Origin: Streptomyces cylindrosporus | GTDB lineage: Bacteria > Actinomycetota > Actinomycetes > Streptomycetales > Streptomycetaceae | Length of the DNA stretch: 64,000 nt | Direction of reading: 5' to 3' | NCBI RefSeq assembly: GCF_022698165.1 | Contig: NZ_JALDAY010000008.1 | Coordinates: 536,372-600,371, forward strand | Shown: one piece after another, positions 1-8,460 of the stretch | How positions within the stretch are numbered: position 1 is the stretch's first letter | Layout: each line of letters starts with the position of its first letter | Notes under the pieces: generated by a model | The model's database searches: none | Seen by the model: only the letters and a program-made list of their open reading frames with translations | What the model was told of the DNA's origin: nothing | Made by a program: the position numbers and the translations under genes

Positions 1-20
1 GGCTCTTGGGGAAGGGACTC

Positions 21-188
21 ATGGACTTGATGGAGCGCACCGTCGTCCGTTGTGCCGATGGGCACGTGTTCAGCACCGCTTCGTTCCCGATGCAGCAGGC
101 CGAGCGGCTCGGCCCCGGCCGGCTGGTGCGGTGTCCACGCTGTGCCCGGCTGCGCAGTGTCGTGCCGGTCGGCCTTGAGAAGCAGTAG
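21..188 (+). CDS. Small zinc-ribbon-like protein, unknown function
   Basis: Short protein of about 55 residues. It has a Cys at VRCADGH near the N-terminus and a CPRC knuckle near the C-terminus (VRCPRCARLR), the spacing of a small zinc-ribbon or treble-clef fold. The ATG at 21 is chosen because a purine-rich GGGGAAGGGA stretch lies just upstream; a TTG at 6 and an ATG at 30 are alternatives. It reads toward dcd and is separated from it by a strong hairpin. I do not recognise a specific function; nucleic-acid or metal binding is only suggested by the Cys pairs. The upstream context lies outside the window. Confidence 0.55.
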   Translation: MDLMERTVVRCADGHVFSTASFPMQQAERLGPGRLVRCPRCARLRSVVPVGLEKQ

Positions 189-223
189 CGGGCGGTAGCG
201 GTCGTACAAAACGGCCGTACGTA

Positions 224-269
224 GCAAGGCGCGCGGAACGGGCGATTGTCGTCCCTCCGCGCGCCTTGC
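224..269 (+). terminator. Perfect 14-bp hairpin just upstream of dcd
   Basis: GCAAGGCGCGCGGA (224-237) pairs perfectly with TCCGCGCGCCTTGC (256-269) across an 18-nt loop. There is no T-tract, which is usual for Streptomyces terminators. It ends only 13 nt before the GTG of dcd, so it either terminates the upstream small gene or forms a 5' leader structure in the dcd mRNA. Confidence 0.6.
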
Positions 270-282
270 GTATCCTCGGGGC

Positions 283-858
283 GTGCTTCTCTCAGACAAG
301 GACATCCGGGCCGAGATCGACGCCGGGCGGGTACGGATCGATCCCTTCGACGAAACCATGGTGCAGCCGTCGAGCGTCGACGTCCGGCTGGACCGGTACT
401 TCCGGGTGTTCGAGAACCACCGGTACCCGCACATCGACCCCAGCGTCGAGCAGGCCGATCTCACGCGGCTCGTGGAGCCGGAGGGCGACGAGCCCTTCAT
501 CCTCCACCCGGGTGAGTTCGTGCTGGCGTCCACGTACGAGGTCATCACGCTCCCCGATGATCTGGCCTCGCGTCTCGAAGGCAAGTCCTCCCTCGGGCGG
601 CTCGGGCTCGTCACCCACTCCACGGCCGGGTTCATCGACCCCGGCTTCAGCGGTCACGTGACCCTGGAGCTCTCCAACCTCGCCACCCTCCCCATCAAGC
701 TGTGGCCCGGCATGAAGATCGGGCAGCTGTGCATGTTCCGGCTCTCCTCGCCCGCCGAGTTCCCGTACGGCAGCGAGCGCTACGGCTCCCGCTACCAGGG
801 GCAGCGCGGCCCCACCGCCTCCCGGTCCTTCCTCAACTTCCACCGGACGCAGGTGTGA
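283..858 (+). CDS. dcd: dCTP deaminase
   Basis: Protein of 191 residues, the usual length for Dcd. The family signature is clear: QPSSVDVRLD near the N-terminus, the KSSLGRLGL nucleotide-binding loop near residue 103, and STAGFIDPGFSGHVTLELSN carrying the catalytic Glu. The C-terminal YGSRYQGQRGPTASR segment is the lid that closes over the triphosphate. The enzyme deaminates dCTP to dUTP for thymidylate synthesis; the actinobacterial relative in Mycobacterium tuberculosis is bifunctional and also hydrolyses dUTP to dUMP, which I infer may hold here. The GTG start lies directly behind a strong hairpin and has only a weak ribosome-binding site. The next gene begins 5 nt after the stop, so they are probably co-transcribed. 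Confidence 0.95.
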   Translation: MLLSDKDIRAEIDAGRVRIDPFDETMVQPSSVDVRLDRYFRVFENHRYPHIDPSVEQADLTRLVEPEGDEPFILHPGEFVLASTYEVITLPDDLASRLEGKSSLGRLGLVTHSTAGFIDPGFSGHVTLELSNLATLPIKLWPGMKIGQLCMFRLSSPAEFPYGSERYGSRYQGQRGPTASRSFLNFHRTQV

Positions 859-863
859 CGGCC

Positions 864-1373
864 ATGAGCGGCGTCCGCGAGAACCTCACGTACGAGGCCT
901 TCGGCACGGCCGTGCGCGAGCTCGCGCAGACCATCGCCGACGACGGCTTCGAGCCGGACATCGTGCTCAGCATCGCCCGCGGCGGCGTCTTCGTGGCCGG
1001 CGGGCTCGCCTACGCCCTCGACTGCAAGAACATCCACCTCGTGAACGTGGAGTTCTACACGGGGGTGGGCACGACTCTCGAGATGCCCGTCATGCTCGCG
1101 CCCGTCCCGAACGTCATCGACTTCTCCGACAAGAAGGTGCTCATCACCGACGACGTCGCCGACACGGGCAAGACCCTCAAACTCGTCCGCGACTTCTGCC
1201 TCGACACCGTCGCCGAGGTGCGCTCGGCCGTCATCTACGAGAAGTCGCACTCGCTGGTGAAGTGCGAGTACGTGTGGAAGCGAACCGATGAGTGGATCAA
1301 CTTCCCGTGGAGCGTGCTTCCGCCCGTGAGCAGGTCGGGGGAAGCGGTCAAGGTGAACAAGGAAGCGCTCTGA
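864..1373 (+). CDS. Phosphoribosyltransferase
   Basis: Protein of 169 residues with the type I PRTase fold. The PRPP-binding motif VLITDDVADTGKT is at about residues 92-104, and SIARGGVFVAG at about 36-46 forms the pyrophosphate-binding PRPP loop. It most resembles small purine (xanthine/hypoxanthine-type) phosphoribosyltransferases and should make a nucleoside monophosphate from a base and PRPP; the base cannot be told from the sequence. The ATG at 864 is chosen over longer in-frame starts inside dcd because it sits 5 nt after the dcd stop and gives the normal family length. Its pairing with dcd suggests a nucleotide-salvage operon. Confidence 0.85.
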   Translation: MSGVRENLTYEAFGTAVRELAQTIADDGFEPDIVLSIARGGVFVAGGLAYALDCKNIHLVNVEFYTGVGTTLEMPVMLAPVPNVIDFSDKKVLITDDVADTGKTLKLVRDFCLDTVAEVRSAVIYEKSHSLVKCEYVWKRTDEWINFPWSVLPPVSRSGEAVKVNKEAL

Positions 1374-1399
1374 GCCGTCCGTCACCAGTGACGGACGGC
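1374..1399. terminator. Bidirectional hairpin terminator
   Basis: GCCGTCCGTCAC (1374-1385) is complementary to GTGACGGACGGC (1388-1399). The stem begins immediately after the phosphoribosyltransferase stop and sits between two convergent genes, so it can serve both. Confidence 0.75.
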
Positions 1400-1419
1400 C
1401 CCGAAGACTGCTGGAACGG

Positions 1420-2316
1420 CTAGAACGTGCCCAGCTTCACGATCGACAGCAGCGCGATCAGCTGGAGCGCCGACGCGCCCAGCGCCTTCGGCCAGGGCAG
1501 GTCGTGGGACTTGGAGACCATCAGGGTCAGCAGCGCGCCCGCCGCCACCCACGTCGCCCAGCCCAGCAGCTGGACGAAGGTCGCGTCGCCGCCGAAGAAC
1601 ATCGCGAAGACCAGGCGGGGGGCGTCCGTGAGGGACATGATCAGCATGGAGAGGCCGACCGTGGGCTGCCAGGCCCCGTCGCCGCCCAGCTGGCGGGCCA
1701 GGGTGTGGGTGACCACGCCGAGGATGAAGGACGAGACCACCATGGCCACGGCCGTCGTCAGGACGATCGGCACCGCGTTCGACAGTGTGGCGTTGATCGC
1801 GTCCGAGCGGGCGCCGTCGAAGCCGAAGACCGCGAGCAGGCCGTAGAGGAAGGTGACGAGGAGGGCGGGGCCCCACATCGTGTAGTCCCGCATCTGCAGG
1901 AACGTCTGGCTGGGGGACAGCACGATGCCCCGGAGCAGGTCCTTCCAGTGCAGGCGCGGGCCGATCGGGCCGGACGGCGGCTGCGCCGAGCCCGCGCGGT
2001 ACGTACCGCCCTGGCTGTACGGGTCCTCGCCGACCGAGAACGCCTGCGTGTGGCCCGGGTTGTTCGCCGCGTACGGGTCCGGCCCGCCCTGCGGGGCGTA
2101 GCCGCCGCCGTCGCCGAAGTACTCCGGCTCCCCGTAGGGCGGCTCCCCGTAGGCGTTGCCGTTCCCGCCGCCGTACTGCTGCGGCCCGGGCTGCGGCGCC
2201 GGCGGGTAGCCGTACGACGGGCCCTGCGGCGTCTGCTGTCCGTACGGGGGGTGTTGCGGTCGCGTTTGCGGAGCGCCGTTGTTCCGGCCGCCGCGTCCGA
2301 TCCTGAATCCAGCCAC
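1420..2316 (-). CDS. Yip1-family integral membrane protein
   Basis: Protein of 298 residues from the GTG at 2316, chosen because it opens with a compact basic VAGFRIGRGGRNNG segment; a longer in-frame start at 2397 would add a Pro/Gly-rich stretch. The first half (about residues 10-130) is a disordered tail rich in Pro, Gly, Gln and Tyr (repeated PYG/PPYGEPEYFG). The second half has about five hydrophobic segments, including WGPALLVTFLYGLLAVFGF and VPIVLTTAVAMVVSSFILGVV, arranged as in Yip1 domain proteins. Yip1 proteins act in eukaryotic vesicle trafficking; the bacterial role is unknown. It converges on the dcd operon and lies beside the FG-GAP array without obvious operon linkage. Confidence 0.75.
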   Translation of the reverse strand: MAGFRIGRGGRNNGAPQTRPQHPPYGQQTPQGPSYGYPPAPQPGPQQYGGGNGNAYGEPPYGEPEYFGDGGGYAPQGGPDPYAANNPGHTQAFSVGEDPYSQGGTYRAGSAQPPSGPIGPRLHWKDLLRGIVLSPSQTFLQMRDYTMWGPALLVTFLYGLLAVFGFDGARSDAINATLSNAVPIVLTTAVAMVVSSFILGVVTHTLARQLGGDGAWQPTVGLSMLIMSLTDAPRLVFAMFFGGDATFVQLLGWATWVAAGALLTLMVSKSHDLPWPKALGASALQLIALLSIVKLGTF

Positions 2317-2473
2317 GCCTTCGAACGTACCTGGTCCCGGAGAGTGACGTGCCGGGCCCGGCGGTTCGGGCCCGCCTTTGCTGCCGAGCTGTGACATCCC
2401 CTAGGGGCCCCTCGGCGGGATCTGCGGGGTTCTCTCAGGGGCCCCGGGGGTTGTCAGCGGTCGTCGGCGGTTG

Positions 2474-3907
2474 TCAGCCGGTGATGGGCGAGCCCAGTTC
2501 CGGCTGGGGGTGGGTGCCCAGGCCCACCGAGCCCGCGCCGTAGCTCACCAGGCCCTTGGTGGTCAGCCGGGTCGAGGTGCCCCGGAGGAACAGCAGGGTG
2601 CCGTCGCCGGCGTTCTCGCCCGGGGCGCCGACGGCGAGGTCGGCCCTGCCGTCGCGGTTGGTGTCGACCAGGCGGACCGCGGTGCCGAACTCGTCGGCGG
2701 TCTCGGCCGTGCCCGGCACGCCCGCGGTGTTCTGGCTGTAGCTGTACGACGTCGCGGGCGACAGCCCCTTCGAACTCGCCGGGACGATGGTCACCGTACC
2801 GGCGTCGGTCGCGCTGCCGATCCCCTCGTGCTGGGCGCCGACGGCGAGGTCGGCGCGGCCGTCGCCGTTGATGTCGCCGAGCGCCACCGAGTCGCCGAAC
2901 CAGTCGCCGGCCTCGCCCGCGCCGGGCACGCCGGGCGTGTTCTGGCTGATGGTGACGGGGGCGCGGGAGGTGTCCGGGCCCTTCGCGGAGCCGTAGGTCA
3001 GGGTGACGCTGCCGCCGAGCCGGGAGTTGGTCTGGTCGGCGCGCACGTCTCCGTACAGGCCGGTGACGATGTCGTCGTAACCGTCGCCGTCGACGTCGCC
3101 GACCGCGGCGGAGTCACCCTGGGCGGCCTCGCCGGCGTAGGTCCGCGCGGAGCCGCCCGGGGACAGGTAGACCAGCTGCCGGTCGGTCTTGGGGCTGGTG
3201 TCGCCGCCGACCACGAGGTCGTCCGTGCCGTCGCCGTTGATGTCGCCGGCGGTCAGGCTGCGGATGCCCGTGCCCTGGGTCAGGATGCCCGGGGTGAAGC
3301 CGGTGCGGCCGGACAGGGTGGCGCCCTTGCCGGTGCCGCCGAGGTAGACGGAGATGCCGTTGTAGTTGGCCGCGCCGACGGCGAGGTCGGTGCGGCCGTC
3401 GCCGTTGAAGTCGCCTGCGGCGAGCGTCCGGCCGAAGTACTTCGGCTTGTCCGCGGTCGGCGGGGTGAGCGAAGTACCGCCGGACAGGCCGGACTTGGAG
3501 CCCCACAGGACGGTGACCGCGCCGGCGAGGGAGCCGGTGGTCGTGGACTCGTTCGGGGTGCCGACGGCGAGGTCCGCGTAGCCGTCGCTGTTGAAGTCGC
3601 CCGTCGCGGTGGTGGCGCCGAAGTTGTCGGCGGACTCGGAGGTGCCGGGGATCCCGCTCGTACTCTGCGAGATCACCTTGGAGCCCGCCGCCTTCGGCCC
3701 GCTCGCGGAGCCGTAGGCGATGAGCACGGCGCCGGCGTGGTCGGCGGAGCCGGCCGCGGCCAGCGGGGCCGAGACGGCCAGGTCGCGGTAGCCGTCGCCG
3801 TTGAAGTCGCCGGGCAGGTGCGAGGGGGCGGCGGAGGCCGTGGTCACGGGCAGGGCGGTGAGCAGGCCGGTGGTGAGAGTGGCGGCCAGGAGAGCGTGTC
3901 TGCGCAA
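2474..3907 (-). CDS. Exported FG-GAP/VCBS repeat protein (1 of 5)
   Basis: Protein of 477 residues. A Sec signal peptide (MRRHALL, a hydrophobic core, then ASA-AP) ends near residue 27. The mature part is seven FG-GAP blades with calcium-loop motifs of type D-x-N/D-x-D-G at about residues 34, 104, 166, 222, 271, 345 and 415, each followed by DLAVG-like strands, as in integrin-alpha seven-bladed propellers. Blades are linked by SQNTPGVPGxxE-type loops. The start codon is TTG at 3907 with GGAG eight nt upstream. It should be secreted and calcium-binding; the ligand is unknown. It is the last gene of five head-to-tail paralogs and has 84 nt upstream. Confidence 0.85.
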   Translation of the reverse strand: MRRHALLAATLTTGLLTALPVTTASAAPSHLPGDFNGDGYRDLAVSAPLAAAGSADHAGAVLIAYGSASGPKAAGSKVISQSTSGIPGTSESADNFGATTATGDFNSDGYADLAVGTPNESTTTGSLAGAVTVLWGSKSGLSGGTSLTPPTADKPKYFGRTLAAGDFNGDGRTDLAVGAANYNGISVYLGGTGKGATLSGRTGFTPGILTQGTGIRSLTAGDINGDGTDDLVVGGDTSPKTDRQLVYLSPGGSARTYAGEAAQGDSAAVGDVDGDGYDDIVTGLYGDVRADQTNSRLGGSVTLTYGSAKGPDTSRAPVTISQNTPGVPGAGEAGDWFGDSVALGDINGDGRADLAVGAQHEGIGSATDAGTVTIVPASSKGLSPATSYSYSQNTAGVPGTAETADEFGTAVRLVDTNRDGRADLAVGAPGENAGDGTLLFLRGTSTRLTTKGLVSYGAGSVGLGTHPQPELGSPITG

Positions 3908-3991
3908 GGTGGAGGCTCCGGGAGGGGGAGGGGAGGGGAAGGCGGGGCCGGGTCGACGACGTGCACCCGGCCGGGTACGGCACCAGGGATG

Positions 3992-5332
3992 TCAGTCCGC
4001 GAAGTTCGCGCCGAAGTACGGCGCACCCGTCGTCGAGACGCCCGAGGAGTTCGGGGAGATGGTGCGGGAGCCGGTGGTGGTGATCTTCGTGCCGTTGGAG
4101 GGCAGGTAGGTCACCGCGCCGTCGGCGCCGTTCTCGAGCGAGCCCACGAGCAGGTCGGCCCTGCCGTCGCCGGTGACGTCGTCGAGCTTGACGTCGGCGC
4201 CGAACATGTCACCCTTCTCGTCCGAACCGGGCACACCCGCTGTGCTCTGCGCGAAGGTCTGGGTGCCGGAGGCGGTGCTGAGGCCGCCCGAGCCGCCGTA
4301 GAGGATCGTGACGGCGCCGGTGTCCGCCGCGCCGCCGATGTTCTCGCCGGCGACGCCGACGACCAGGTCGAGGTACTTGTCGCCGTTGATGTCGCCGAGG
4401 TCGAGTTCGAAGCCGAAGTCGTCGCCCGTCTCGGAGGTGCCGGGGACGTTGCCGGTGTCCTGGGTGATGCCGGTGACCTGGGCGGGACCGCTCGCCGAGC
4501 CGTAGGTCATGTCGCCGTAGCCGTCGGCGTCGATGTCGCCGATCGCGGTGATCACACCGGGCTTCAGGGTCCTGGCGGCGGACGTGCTGAGGCCGCTCGC
4601 GGTGCCGGGGACGAAGTAGTTGCGGTTCCAGCCGTTGGCGGTGGACGTCTCGTAGCCGTCGACCACGAGGTCGGAGCGGCCGTCGCCGTTGACGTCGCCG
4701 GCGGTCAGGTTGACCGGGCCGAGGCCACCCGTGCCGATGACCGGTGGCTTGACGGTGTAGCGGCCGCCGGCGGTGCCGGAGGTGGAGAAGCCGTCCTTGA
4801 AGACGTGGACGGTGGCCGTGGTGCCGCTGACGGCCAGATCGGCCCTGCCGTCGCCGTCGAAGTCGCCGGCGGCGAGGCTGCGGCCCCAGAAGTCGTGCGA
4901 GGTGGGCGCCGGATCGGGCACGGACGCGCCCTTGCCGGTGAGCCCGGAGGCCGAGCCCCACAGGATGGTCACCGTGCCGCCGTCGACGTCGCTTCCGACG
5001 TCCTCGCCCGCGGAGCCGACGGCGAGGTCGTCGTAGCCGTCGCCGTTGAAGTCGGCGTACGCCAGGTCGTTGGCGAAGTGGTCGCCGCTCTCGGCGGTGC
5101 CCGGGACGCCGGCGCTGTTCTGGCTGATCGTGCTGCGCTTGGCGGAGGACACGCCGGTGGCGTTGCCGTAGAGCACGACGAGCAGGCCGGCGCCCTTCTT
5201 GCCATTCACGTACGCGGTCGAGGCCGAGAAGGCCGCGTCACCGGTCCCGTCGCCGTTGAAGTCGGCCTGCTGGACGTGCGTGGAGTCCGCGGCCGTGGCC
5301 GTCGCGAGGACGAGTCGCAGGGGCGTATGCAT
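3992..5332 (-). CDS. FG-GAP/VCBS repeat protein (2 of 5), short leader
   Basis: Protein of 446 residues with the same seven-blade FG-GAP architecture, from QADFNGDGTGDAAFS at about residue 22 to the terminal PYFGANFAD. The N-terminus MHTPLRLVLATATAADS is unusual: the hydrophobic part is only about 10 residues, far shorter than in the paralogs, and the AA-AP cleavage region is missing. Either a very short signal peptide is used or a deletion removed part of the leader. The ribosome-binding site is weak (AAAGG, 11 nt away). The in-frame open frame runs on upstream into the next gene, but that is shadow, not a fusion. Sequence is otherwise intact, with calcium loops conserved. Confidence 0.8.
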   Translation of the reverse strand: MHTPLRLVLATATAADSTHVQQADFNGDGTGDAAFSASTAYVNGKKGAGLLVVLYGNATGVSSAKRSTISQNSAGVPGTAESGDHFANDLAYADFNGDGYDDLAVGSAGEDVGSDVDGGTVTILWGSASGLTGKGASVPDPAPTSHDFWGRSLAAGDFDGDGRADLAVSGTTATVHVFKDGFSTSGTAGGRYTVKPPVIGTGGLGPVNLTAGDVNGDGRSDLVVDGYETSTANGWNRNYFVPGTASGLSTSAARTLKPGVITAIGDIDADGYGDMTYGSASGPAQVTGITQDTGNVPGTSETGDDFGFELDLGDINGDKYLDLVVGVAGENIGGAADTGAVTILYGGSGGLSTASGTQTFAQSTAGVPGSDEKGDMFGADVKLDDVTGDGRADLLVGSLENGADGAVTYLPSNGTKITTTGSRTISPNSSGVSTTGAPYFGANFAD

Positions 5333-5421
5333 GCGAGGTAGACCTTTGTCGATGCGTAGGGGTTGTACGTGCGTTCGAGAAATTTTCGATACGGCCGTGA
5401 CGGGCGGGGCAGCGGAGCCGC

Positions 5422-6882
5422 TCAGCCCGCCAAGTCCGTGCCGAAGGCTCCTCCCTGGGCTGTCGAGAGGCCGAGCGACGTCGGGGCGAAGGTCTTGGAC
5501 GTCGTTGTGGAGTAGAGCGTGGTGGCCGCTCCGGGCAGGAACCAGGCCGCGCCCGCCGGGTCGTTCTCCTGCGCGCCGATCGCGGTGAGGTCGGCGCGGC
5601 CGTCGTGGTTCACGTCGGAGGCCAGCAGCGTGGAGCCGAAGCTGTCGCCGGCCTCGCTCACGCCCGGGACACCGGTGCTGTCCTGCGTCAGGAACACCGC
5701 GCCGGTCGTGGTCAGGCCCGACGCCGAGCCGCGCAGCAGGGTGACGGCGCCCGCGGAGGAGAGGTAGTGGCTGTCGTCGCCGAAGGTCTCGCCCGGCGCG
5801 CCGACCGCGAGGTCCGCGTACCCGTTCTTGTCGAAGTCCCCGATCGCCAGCGCCTGGCCGAACCGGTCGCCGGTCTCCGAGGAGTCGGGCACGCCCGCCG
5901 TGTTCTGGGTGTACGACACCCGGCGGCTCGCGCTCGGGCCGGAACCGATGCCGTAGATGACGTGGATCCTGCCGCCGGTGACGGCGGACGGCTCGCTGTC
6001 CGGGTCCTCGGGGTTGCCGAGGACGATGTCGCCGCGACCGTCCTTGTCCAGGTCGCCGATGGCCGCCGTCGCCGCGGGGCGCAGGGTGCCCGCCCTGCTC
6101 AGGCCGCTCGCGGTGCCCTTGTAGTAGACGGCGGTGGCGAGGTCGTCGCTGTCGGGCTTCCGGCCGGTGACCACGAGGTCGGCCTTGGTGTCGCCGCTGA
6201 CCCGGCCCGCGGTCAGGACGGGGCGGTCGATGCCGGGGGAGTACGTCGACACGGCCCCCGTGGAGCCGGACCTGGTGAACGGGCCGCGGATCAGCCGCAC
6301 CCGGTAGGAGGACGGGTTCGCCGAGTCGCTCTGCGCGGAGATCGCCAGGTCGGGTCTGCCGTCGCCGGTGAAGTCGGCGGCCGCGATGCTCAGGCCGAAG
6401 TAACTCCCGTACAGCGTCTGGGGGTTCTTCACCGTCGTACCGCCGGAAAGGCCGGCGGCCGAGCCCCATACGACGACGACCGTGCCCGCGTCCTCGGCGG
6501 CGCCCGACTTCTCGTGCTGGGCGCCGACGATCAGGTCGCTGTAGCCGTCGCGGTCGAGGTCGGCGGCGGCGACCTGGTCGCCGAACTCGTCGTCCGTCTC
6601 GGCGGAGCCGGGGATGCCGGCCGTGTTCTGGCTGATCACCTTGTGCTTGGCGGGGTCGAGGCCGCTCTTGGTGCCGTAGACGACCGCGACCTGACCGGCC
6701 CACTTCTTCCCGCTCACGGTGGCGGCCGGGGCGGCGATCGCCACGTCCCGGTAGCCGTCGCCGTTGAAGTCACCGGACAGGCCGGAAGGCGCGGCGGAGG
6801 CGGTGGTGGCCAGGGGCAGGGGAGCGAGGCCCGCGATCGTCAGGGCGGCGAGGGCCGTGGTGGTGCGCAGGGAGTGCTTCAC
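5422..6882 (-). CDS. Exported FG-GAP/VCBS repeat protein (3 of 5)
   Basis: Protein of 486 residues. The GTG at 6882 is chosen over the in-frame TTG at 6897 because TTTGGAG lies 9 nt before it. The signal peptide runs from VKHSLRTTT through a hydrophobic core to TASA-APSG near residue 30. Seven FG-GAP blades follow with metal loops such as DFNGDGYRD, DLDRDGYSD, DFTGDGRPD, DLDKDGRGD, DFDKNGYAD and DVNHDGRAD. The fourth blade (GRVSGDTKADLV) keeps only a partial loop. Expected location is extracellular or wall-associated. It lies 40 nt downstream of paralog 4 and 89 nt upstream of paralog 2, so the set may be co-transcribed. Confidence 0.85.
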   Translation of the reverse strand: MKHSLRTTTALAALTIAGLAPLPLATTASAAPSGLSGDFNGDGYRDVAIAAPAATVSGKKWAGQVAVVYGTKSGLDPAKHKVISQNTAGIPGSAETDDEFGDQVAAADLDRDGYSDLIVGAQHEKSGAAEDAGTVVVVWGSAAGLSGGTTVKNPQTLYGSYFGLSIAAADFTGDGRPDLAISAQSDSANPSSYRVRLIRGPFTRSGSTGAVSTYSPGIDRPVLTAGRVSGDTKADLVVTGRKPDSDDLATAVYYKGTASGLSRAGTLRPAATAAIGDLDKDGRGDIVLGNPEDPDSEPSAVTGGRIHVIYGIGSGPSASRRVSYTQNTAGVPDSSETGDRFGQALAIGDFDKNGYADLAVGAPGETFGDDSHYLSSAGAVTLLRGSASGLTTTGAVFLTQDSTGVPGVSEAGDSFGSTLLASDVNHDGRADLTAIGAQENDPAGAAWFLPGAATTLYSTTTSKTFAPTSLGLSTAQGGAFGTDLAG

Positions 6883-6922
6883 GTTCCGGGGCTCCAAAGG
6901 GAGGTCTGCGTACGGGAGTTGG

Positions 6923-8332
6923 TCAGTCGGCGAGCGCGGCGCCGAAGAAGGTCCGCGTGCCCAGGCCCAGTTGCTTGACGGTGAGCGTGCTCGAACCGGC
7001 GCCGGTGGGGCCTGAGGACGTGCCGGGGAAGAAGTGCAGGCGGCCGATCTCCGGGGCGGCGGCGACGAGTTCGGCGCGGCCGTCGCGGTTGTAGTCGCGC
7101 AGCAGGACCGAGGCGCCGAACCAGCTGTCGCTCTCGTCCGCCGGGCGCTCGACGCCGGAGGTGGTGTAGTCGTACTGGCGGGAGTTCGTGCCGGTCAGGC
7201 CGGAGGCGCCGCCGCGCAGGACGGTGACGGCACCCGCCCGCCAGAACTCACTGCCGAGGGTCTCCAGTGGCACGCCCACCGCGAGGTCCGGATAGCCGTC
7301 GCCGTTGGTGTCGCCGGCCGAGACGTCGTAGCCGAAGTAGTCGCCGGACTCGCGGACGCCGGGCACACCGGCCGTGTCCTGGCTGAGCGACTTGACGGTC
7401 GTGCCGAAACCGGTGGACGTGCCCTTGAGGAGGTGGACCGCGCCGCCCTTGCCGGAGCGGGAGACGCCGACGGCCAGGTCGCCGTAGCCGTTCTTGTCGA
7501 AGTCGGCGATCACGGCGCTGGAGCCGGTGATCTCGGTGGAGGCGGGCAGGCCGTACTTCTTCGGCGGCCGCACCGGGCCGCTGCCGCTGCCGCGGTAGAA
7601 CCAGACGCGGTGGCTGCGGGTGGCCGCGTCGTAGCCGACGACCGCGAAGTCCGCGGTGGAGTCCTTGGTGACCTTGCCGGAGACGACCAGTTCGGGGGAG
7701 ATGTCCTCGCCGTCGACCGGGTCGAGGTTGGTGGCGGTGCCGCGCGAGCCGGACTTGGTGAACGGGCCGCGCATGAACCAGACGTAGTTGTCCCCGACCG
7801 CTACGACATCGGGCTTGCCGTCCGCGTCGAAGTCGCCGACCGCGATGTCCTTGGCGAACACGTCGTCGCCGCCCATGGTGTACGAACTGCCCTTGGTCAG
7901 CCCCGACTTGGAGCCCCACAGGACGCTGAACATGCCGTGCCGGGAGCCCGAGTCCTCACCCGGCGAGGTGACGACGACGTCCGCGTACCCGTCCTTGTTC
8001 AGGTCGGCCGTGGTGACCTTCGCGCCGAAGTGGTCGCCCGCCTCCGCCGAGCCCTCCACGCCCGGGCTGTTCTGCGTGTAGACCTTGCGCGTGGCGGAGT
8101 CCAGCCCGGACGCCGTGCCCCACATCACCACGACCGCACCCGCCTCCGCCCTGCCGCCCACCGCGGCGGTGCGGTCGCCGAGGACAAGGTCGCGGTAGCC
8201 GTCGCCGTTGAAGTCGTCCGCGTACTTGGCCGCCGCCGCGGAGGCCGGAGCGGCCAGGGCGAGCGGGGTAAGAGTGGCGGAGAGAAGAGCGGCGGCCAGC
8301 AGGCCGGCGCCCGTGCCGGTACGGATGGTCAC
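6923..8332 (-). CDS. Exported FG-GAP/VCBS repeat protein (4 of 5)
   Basis: Protein of 469 residues starting at a GTG with GGAG upstream. The signal peptide (VTIRTGTGAGLL, Ala/Leu core, PASA-AA) ends near residue 33. Seven FG-GAP blades are seen, with loops including DFNGDGYRD, DLNKDGYAD, DFDADGKPD, DFDKNGYGD, DTNGDGYPD and DYNRDGRAE. The repeat between the third and fifth blades (KVTKDSTADFAV) is degenerate as in paralog 3, supporting a shared duplication origin. The C-terminal LGLGTRTFFGAALAD tail resembles those of paralogs 2 and 3. Function is unknown; calcium-stabilised binding or adhesion at the surface is the inference. Confidence 0.85.
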   Translation of the reverse strand: MTIRTGTGAGLLAAALLSATLTPLALAAPASAAAAKYADDFNGDGYRDLVLGDRTAAVGGRAEAGAVVVMWGTASGLDSATRKVYTQNSPGVEGSAEAGDHFGAKVTTADLNKDGYADVVVTSPGEDSGSRHGMFSVLWGSKSGLTKGSSYTMGGDDVFAKDIAVGDFDADGKPDVVAVGDNYVWFMRGPFTKSGSRGTATNLDPVDGEDISPELVVSGKVTKDSTADFAVVGYDAATRSHRVWFYRGSGSGPVRPPKKYGLPASTEITGSSAVIADFDKNGYGDLAVGVSRSGKGGAVHLLKGTSTGFGTTVKSLSQDTAGVPGVRESGDYFGYDVSAGDTNGDGYPDLAVGVPLETLGSEFWRAGAVTVLRGGASGLTGTNSRQYDYTTSGVERPADESDSWFGASVLLRDYNRDGRAELVAAAPEIGRLHFFPGTSSGPTGAGSSTLTVKQLGLGTRTFFGAALAD

Positions 8333-8460
8333 GTGGGCTCCAAGGGTCGGGACGGCCCCGGAACACGGGGGACCGCGATGAGGAGACCCGCGGCAAGGCG
8401 CCTGGGTTGTACGGGAGTTCGGGTGGTTTCTGAGGCTGCTGTGTCTCAGTTGCCCGTGTC

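Noticed and set aside
2471..5341. Very long plus-strand open frame (956 codons) over the FG-GAP genes
   Set aside because: It is the antisense shadow of FG-GAP coding sequence with Ala/Gly/Val/Arg-rich low-complexity translation and no family signs.
3992..6703. 903-codon minus-strand frame joining FG-GAP genes 2 and 3
   Set aside because: Only the part up to 5332 has propeller motifs; the upstream part is out-of-frame shadow of gene 3.
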